NCBI GenBank assembly: GCA_945487985.1
Contig: CALYTX010000012.1
Span: 1-15,376 of the forward strand
DNA length: 15,376 nt
Origin: an uncultured Verrucomicrobiota bacterium
GTDB taxonomy: Bacteria > Verrucomicrobiota > Kiritimatiellia > RFP12 > UBA1067
Direction of reading: 5' to 3'
This document shows, one piece after another, positions 13,363 to 15,376 of the stretch (its first letter is position 1; each line of letters opens with the position of its first letter). Both the position numbers and the translations under genes were made by a program. Below the pieces are notes generated by a model that was not told the origin of the DNA, searched no databases, and saw only the letters and a list, made by a program, of their open reading frames with translations.

Positions 13363-15376
13363 TCAGTCCAGGACGCCTTTCGACGGCGGTTCCTTTTCGT
13401 CCCACCATGAACCTTTGGCGCCGGAAACGCGCGCAATGGGCTTGGTGGTAAGCTGCTTGCCTTTCGTTGTTGCCGCACGAATCGGCACCACTTCCTGTTT
13501 CTCTCCCTTGCCTGTATCGCGATTGATGCGTTCCACCAACTCCCGCGGCAGGAAGTGCTGCTGGTGTATCTTCTGTCCCTTGGCCGGCTTGTATTTGACA
13601 TAGAGCATGTCGGGGCAGCCCTTCTGGAGGAACAAAATCTTCGACTTGGGTTTTTCCGGGGCGAGGAAGTAGTCCTTGTTACGGATAAGCCCGCCGAAAC
13701 GAAAACGCTTGATGTAGCTAAAGCCGTAACTGCCATCTTCATAGACGCAGGTGAAATCGAGCGCTTCGCGATCCTTCTCCTGATTGTAGCGGATCACGGC
13801 CAGCAGGTCTTTGTCGACGAATATCTTCTCCTCCGGCTGCACCTTGCGGAAGCGGCCGGTTTTCCACACGAGAATAAGCTCGTCGAGCGAGGAGCACTTG
13901 AAAAGTTCATCGCCGCCGCGCAAACCCGAGCCGACGTAGTTGTTCTCCTTGTCCCATTTAATCGTGAGCTCGCTGGCAGTGATGGCGCGGACATCAACCT
14001 GCTTGAAGGCGCCAGTTTCGATCTTGGTGCAGCGCGGATACTTCTTGCCGTACTCTTTGAGCAGACCCTTGAGATACTTCGTGACGAAACTTTTCAGACG
14101 GGCAAGATTGTCCCTAACCTGCGCCTCCTCCTTGAGGATGCCCTCGATCTCCTCGCGGTTCCGGTTGATGTCGAAAAGCGAAATGCGACGGATCGGAATT
14201 TTCAAGAGGCGCTCGATATCTTCGTCCGTGATCTGGGGATGACGCAGCTCCTTGAGAAACGGCTGGAAGCCGGCGCGAATCGTCGCCTTGACCCCTTCAT
14301 TCGTCTTCTCGGTCTCGATGCGCTTATAGATGCGCTCCTCGATAAAGATGCGGTCGAGCGTACGGGCGTGGAAGAGTTCGTCGAGTTCGCCGAGACGAAT
14401 CTCCTGCTCGCGTTTGGTGAGCTCGAGCAAGCGATCGACATTGCGCCGGAGAATGTCCGAAACGCTCATCAGCTTCGGCCGGCCGTTGTCGAGGACGATT
14501 GGCCGCGACGAGAGCGACTTCTCGCAATTAGTGAAAGCATAGAGCGCGGTGATTGCCTTGTCGGGGTTCTCGCCCGTTGCGAGCTCAAGCTCGATACGGA
14601 CCTTGTCGCTCGTGAGGTCGTGCAGTTTACGCACGCCGACCTTTTTCTTCTTAATCGCCTCTTCAATCGACTCGGCGATGGAGTCGGTCGTCTCGCCCCA
14701 CGGGAGCTCGGTGATGACCAGCCCCTTCCCCTCCTTCTCAATCTTGGCGCGGATTTTCACCTTGCCAAGACCATCCTGGTATTCCGATACATCCATTACG
14801 CCGCCCAGCTGGAAATCAGGATAGAGTTCAAAAGGCTTCTTCTGGAGAATCGCGATTTCCGCCTCGAGGAGCTCCGCGAAATTGTGCGGCAGAATGGCGG
14901 TCGAAAGACCGACCGCAATGCCGTCCGCCCCGAGCATCAGCAAGAGCGGAATCTTCGCCGGCAGGTAGACGGGCTCCTCCTTGCGGCCATCGTAGTTCGG
15001 GACGTAGGTCGTGGTTTTCCGGTTGAAGACCTCCTTCCGGGCAAGCTCGGTAAGCCGGCATTCGATGTATCGGGTCGCCGCGTGCGGCATACCCGTCAGA
15101 AGCGAGCCGTAGTTGCCTTGTCCGTCGATCAGATAACCAAGCCCCTTGCCCCAGAGTTTGTTCGCCAGCACGCAAAGCGCGTCGCCGATGGAAGCGTCGC
15201 CGTGCGGGTGGTACTGCATCGCATGGCCTACGATGTTGGCGACTTTCGTATAGCGTCCATCGTCCTTTTCCCACAGCGAATGCATGATGCGTCGCTGCAC
15301 GGGCTTCAGGCCGTCCTCGACCGCCGGAATCGCGCGCGAGCAGATGACGTAGGCCGAGTACTGGCGGAAGTTGAAG
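13363..15376 (-). CDS. DNA topoisomerase IV / gyrase subunit A, ParC-like (5' end missing)
   Basis: A type IIA topoisomerase breakage-reunion subunit; the frame stays open to the right edge, so the first few dozen residues are missing and about 670 are present. The partner ATPase subunit (ParE/GyrB) is not in the window, though it may lie just upstream. Seen: GLKPVQRRIMHSL, YHPHGDASIGDAL (the quinolone-pocket helix), DGQGNYGSLLTG, and AATRYIE with the catalytic tyrosine encoded at 15067-15069, then DGRKEEPVYLPAKIPLLLMLGADGIAVGLSTAILPHNF and a long coiled-coil tower region. The C-terminal part lacks the gyrase box (QRRGGKG) and looks like the shortened ParC-type domain of Bacteroidetes/PVC enzymes, so decatenation rather than negative supercoiling is the more likely role. 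The C-terminal tail is basic. ligA follows 38 bases later. Confidence 0.9.
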   Translation of the reverse strand, partial: FNFRQYSAYVICSRAIPAVEDGLKPVQRRIMHSLWEKDDGRYTKVANIVGHAMQYHPHGDASIGDALCVLANKLWGKGLGYLIDGQGNYGSLLTGMPHAATRYIECRLTELARKEVFNRKTTTYVPNYDGRKEEPVYLPAKIPLLLMLGADGIAVGLSTAILPHNFAELLEAEIAILQKKPFELYPDFQLGGVMDVSEYQDGLGKVKIRAKIEKEGKGLVITELPWGETTDSIAESIEEAIKKKKVGVRKLHDLTSDKVRIELELATGENPDKAITALYAFTNCEKSLSSRPIVLDNGRPKLMSVSDILRRNVDRLLELTKREQEIRLGELDELFHARTLDRIFIEERIYKRIETEKTNEGVKATIRAGFQPFLKELRHPQITDEDIERLLKIPIRRISLFDINRNREEIEGILKEEAQVRDNLARLKSFVTKYLKGLLKEYGKKYPRCTKIETGAFKQVDVRAITASELTIKWDKENNYVGSGLRGGDELFKCSSLDELILVWKTGRFRKVQPEEKIFVDKDLLAVIRYNQEKDREALDFTCVYEDGSYGFSYIKRFRFGGLIRNKDYFLAPEKPKSKILFLQKGCPDMLYVKYKPAKGQKIHQQHFLPRELVERINRDTGKGEKQEVVPIRAATTKGKQLTTKPIARVSGAKGSWWDEKEPPSKGVLD

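Overview
The window looks like chromosomal core DNA from a moderately GC-rich bacterium. The first 44 bases are the 5' end of a 16S rRNA gene on the minus strand. Its sequence, the PVC/Bacteroidetes-type topoisomerase A subunit, a DUF2851 protein and a Clostridia-like 'SWKLDG' DNA ligase suggest the PVC superphylum (Kiritimatiellota, Lentisphaerota or Verrucomicrobiota). That placement is an inference. I see no mobile elements, tRNAs or CRISPR arrays.

Layout: (1) Bases 1-494 hold the 16S 5' end, its leader (UUCG-loop stem, boxA-like motif), a probable rRNA promoter, a second upstream extended -10 box, and a promoter facing the other way. (2) Bases 559-2080, plus strand, carry thrH (phosphoserine phosphatase/homoserine phosphotransferase) and an Amidase_3 cell-wall hydrolase as a likely two-gene operon. 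(3) Everything from 2081 to the end is on the minus strand. In transcription order it reads: topoisomerase subunit A (partial), ligA, an orphan OmpR-type response regulator, comM, a Whirly-like protein, yraN, recA, a DUF2851 protein, ruvC, then an ABC exporter ATPase and its FtsX-type permease. The permease and the amidase converge with no gap between their stop codons (TGATCA).

The minus-strand block is essentially a DNA topology, repair and recombination island. Topoisomerase and NAD+-dependent ligase are followed by ComM (branch-migration helicase of natural transformation), YraN (nuclease-like), RecA (strand exchange) and RuvC (Holliday junction resolvase). From the Whirly-like gene to DUF2851 the genes overlap by 17 bases or are separated by 1-13 bases, so they are probably co-transcribed and translationally coupled. 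Two genes, the response regulator and ruvC, share a 12-base promoter motif TTTTGGTATAAT placed so close to the ATG that their mRNAs should be leaderless.

The most interesting items are the Whirly-like (ssDNA-binding fold) protein placed between comM and yraN/recA, and a large dyad built from an 11-base repeat upstream of comM that resembles an operator array for an OmpR/PhoB-family regulator encoded directly beside it.
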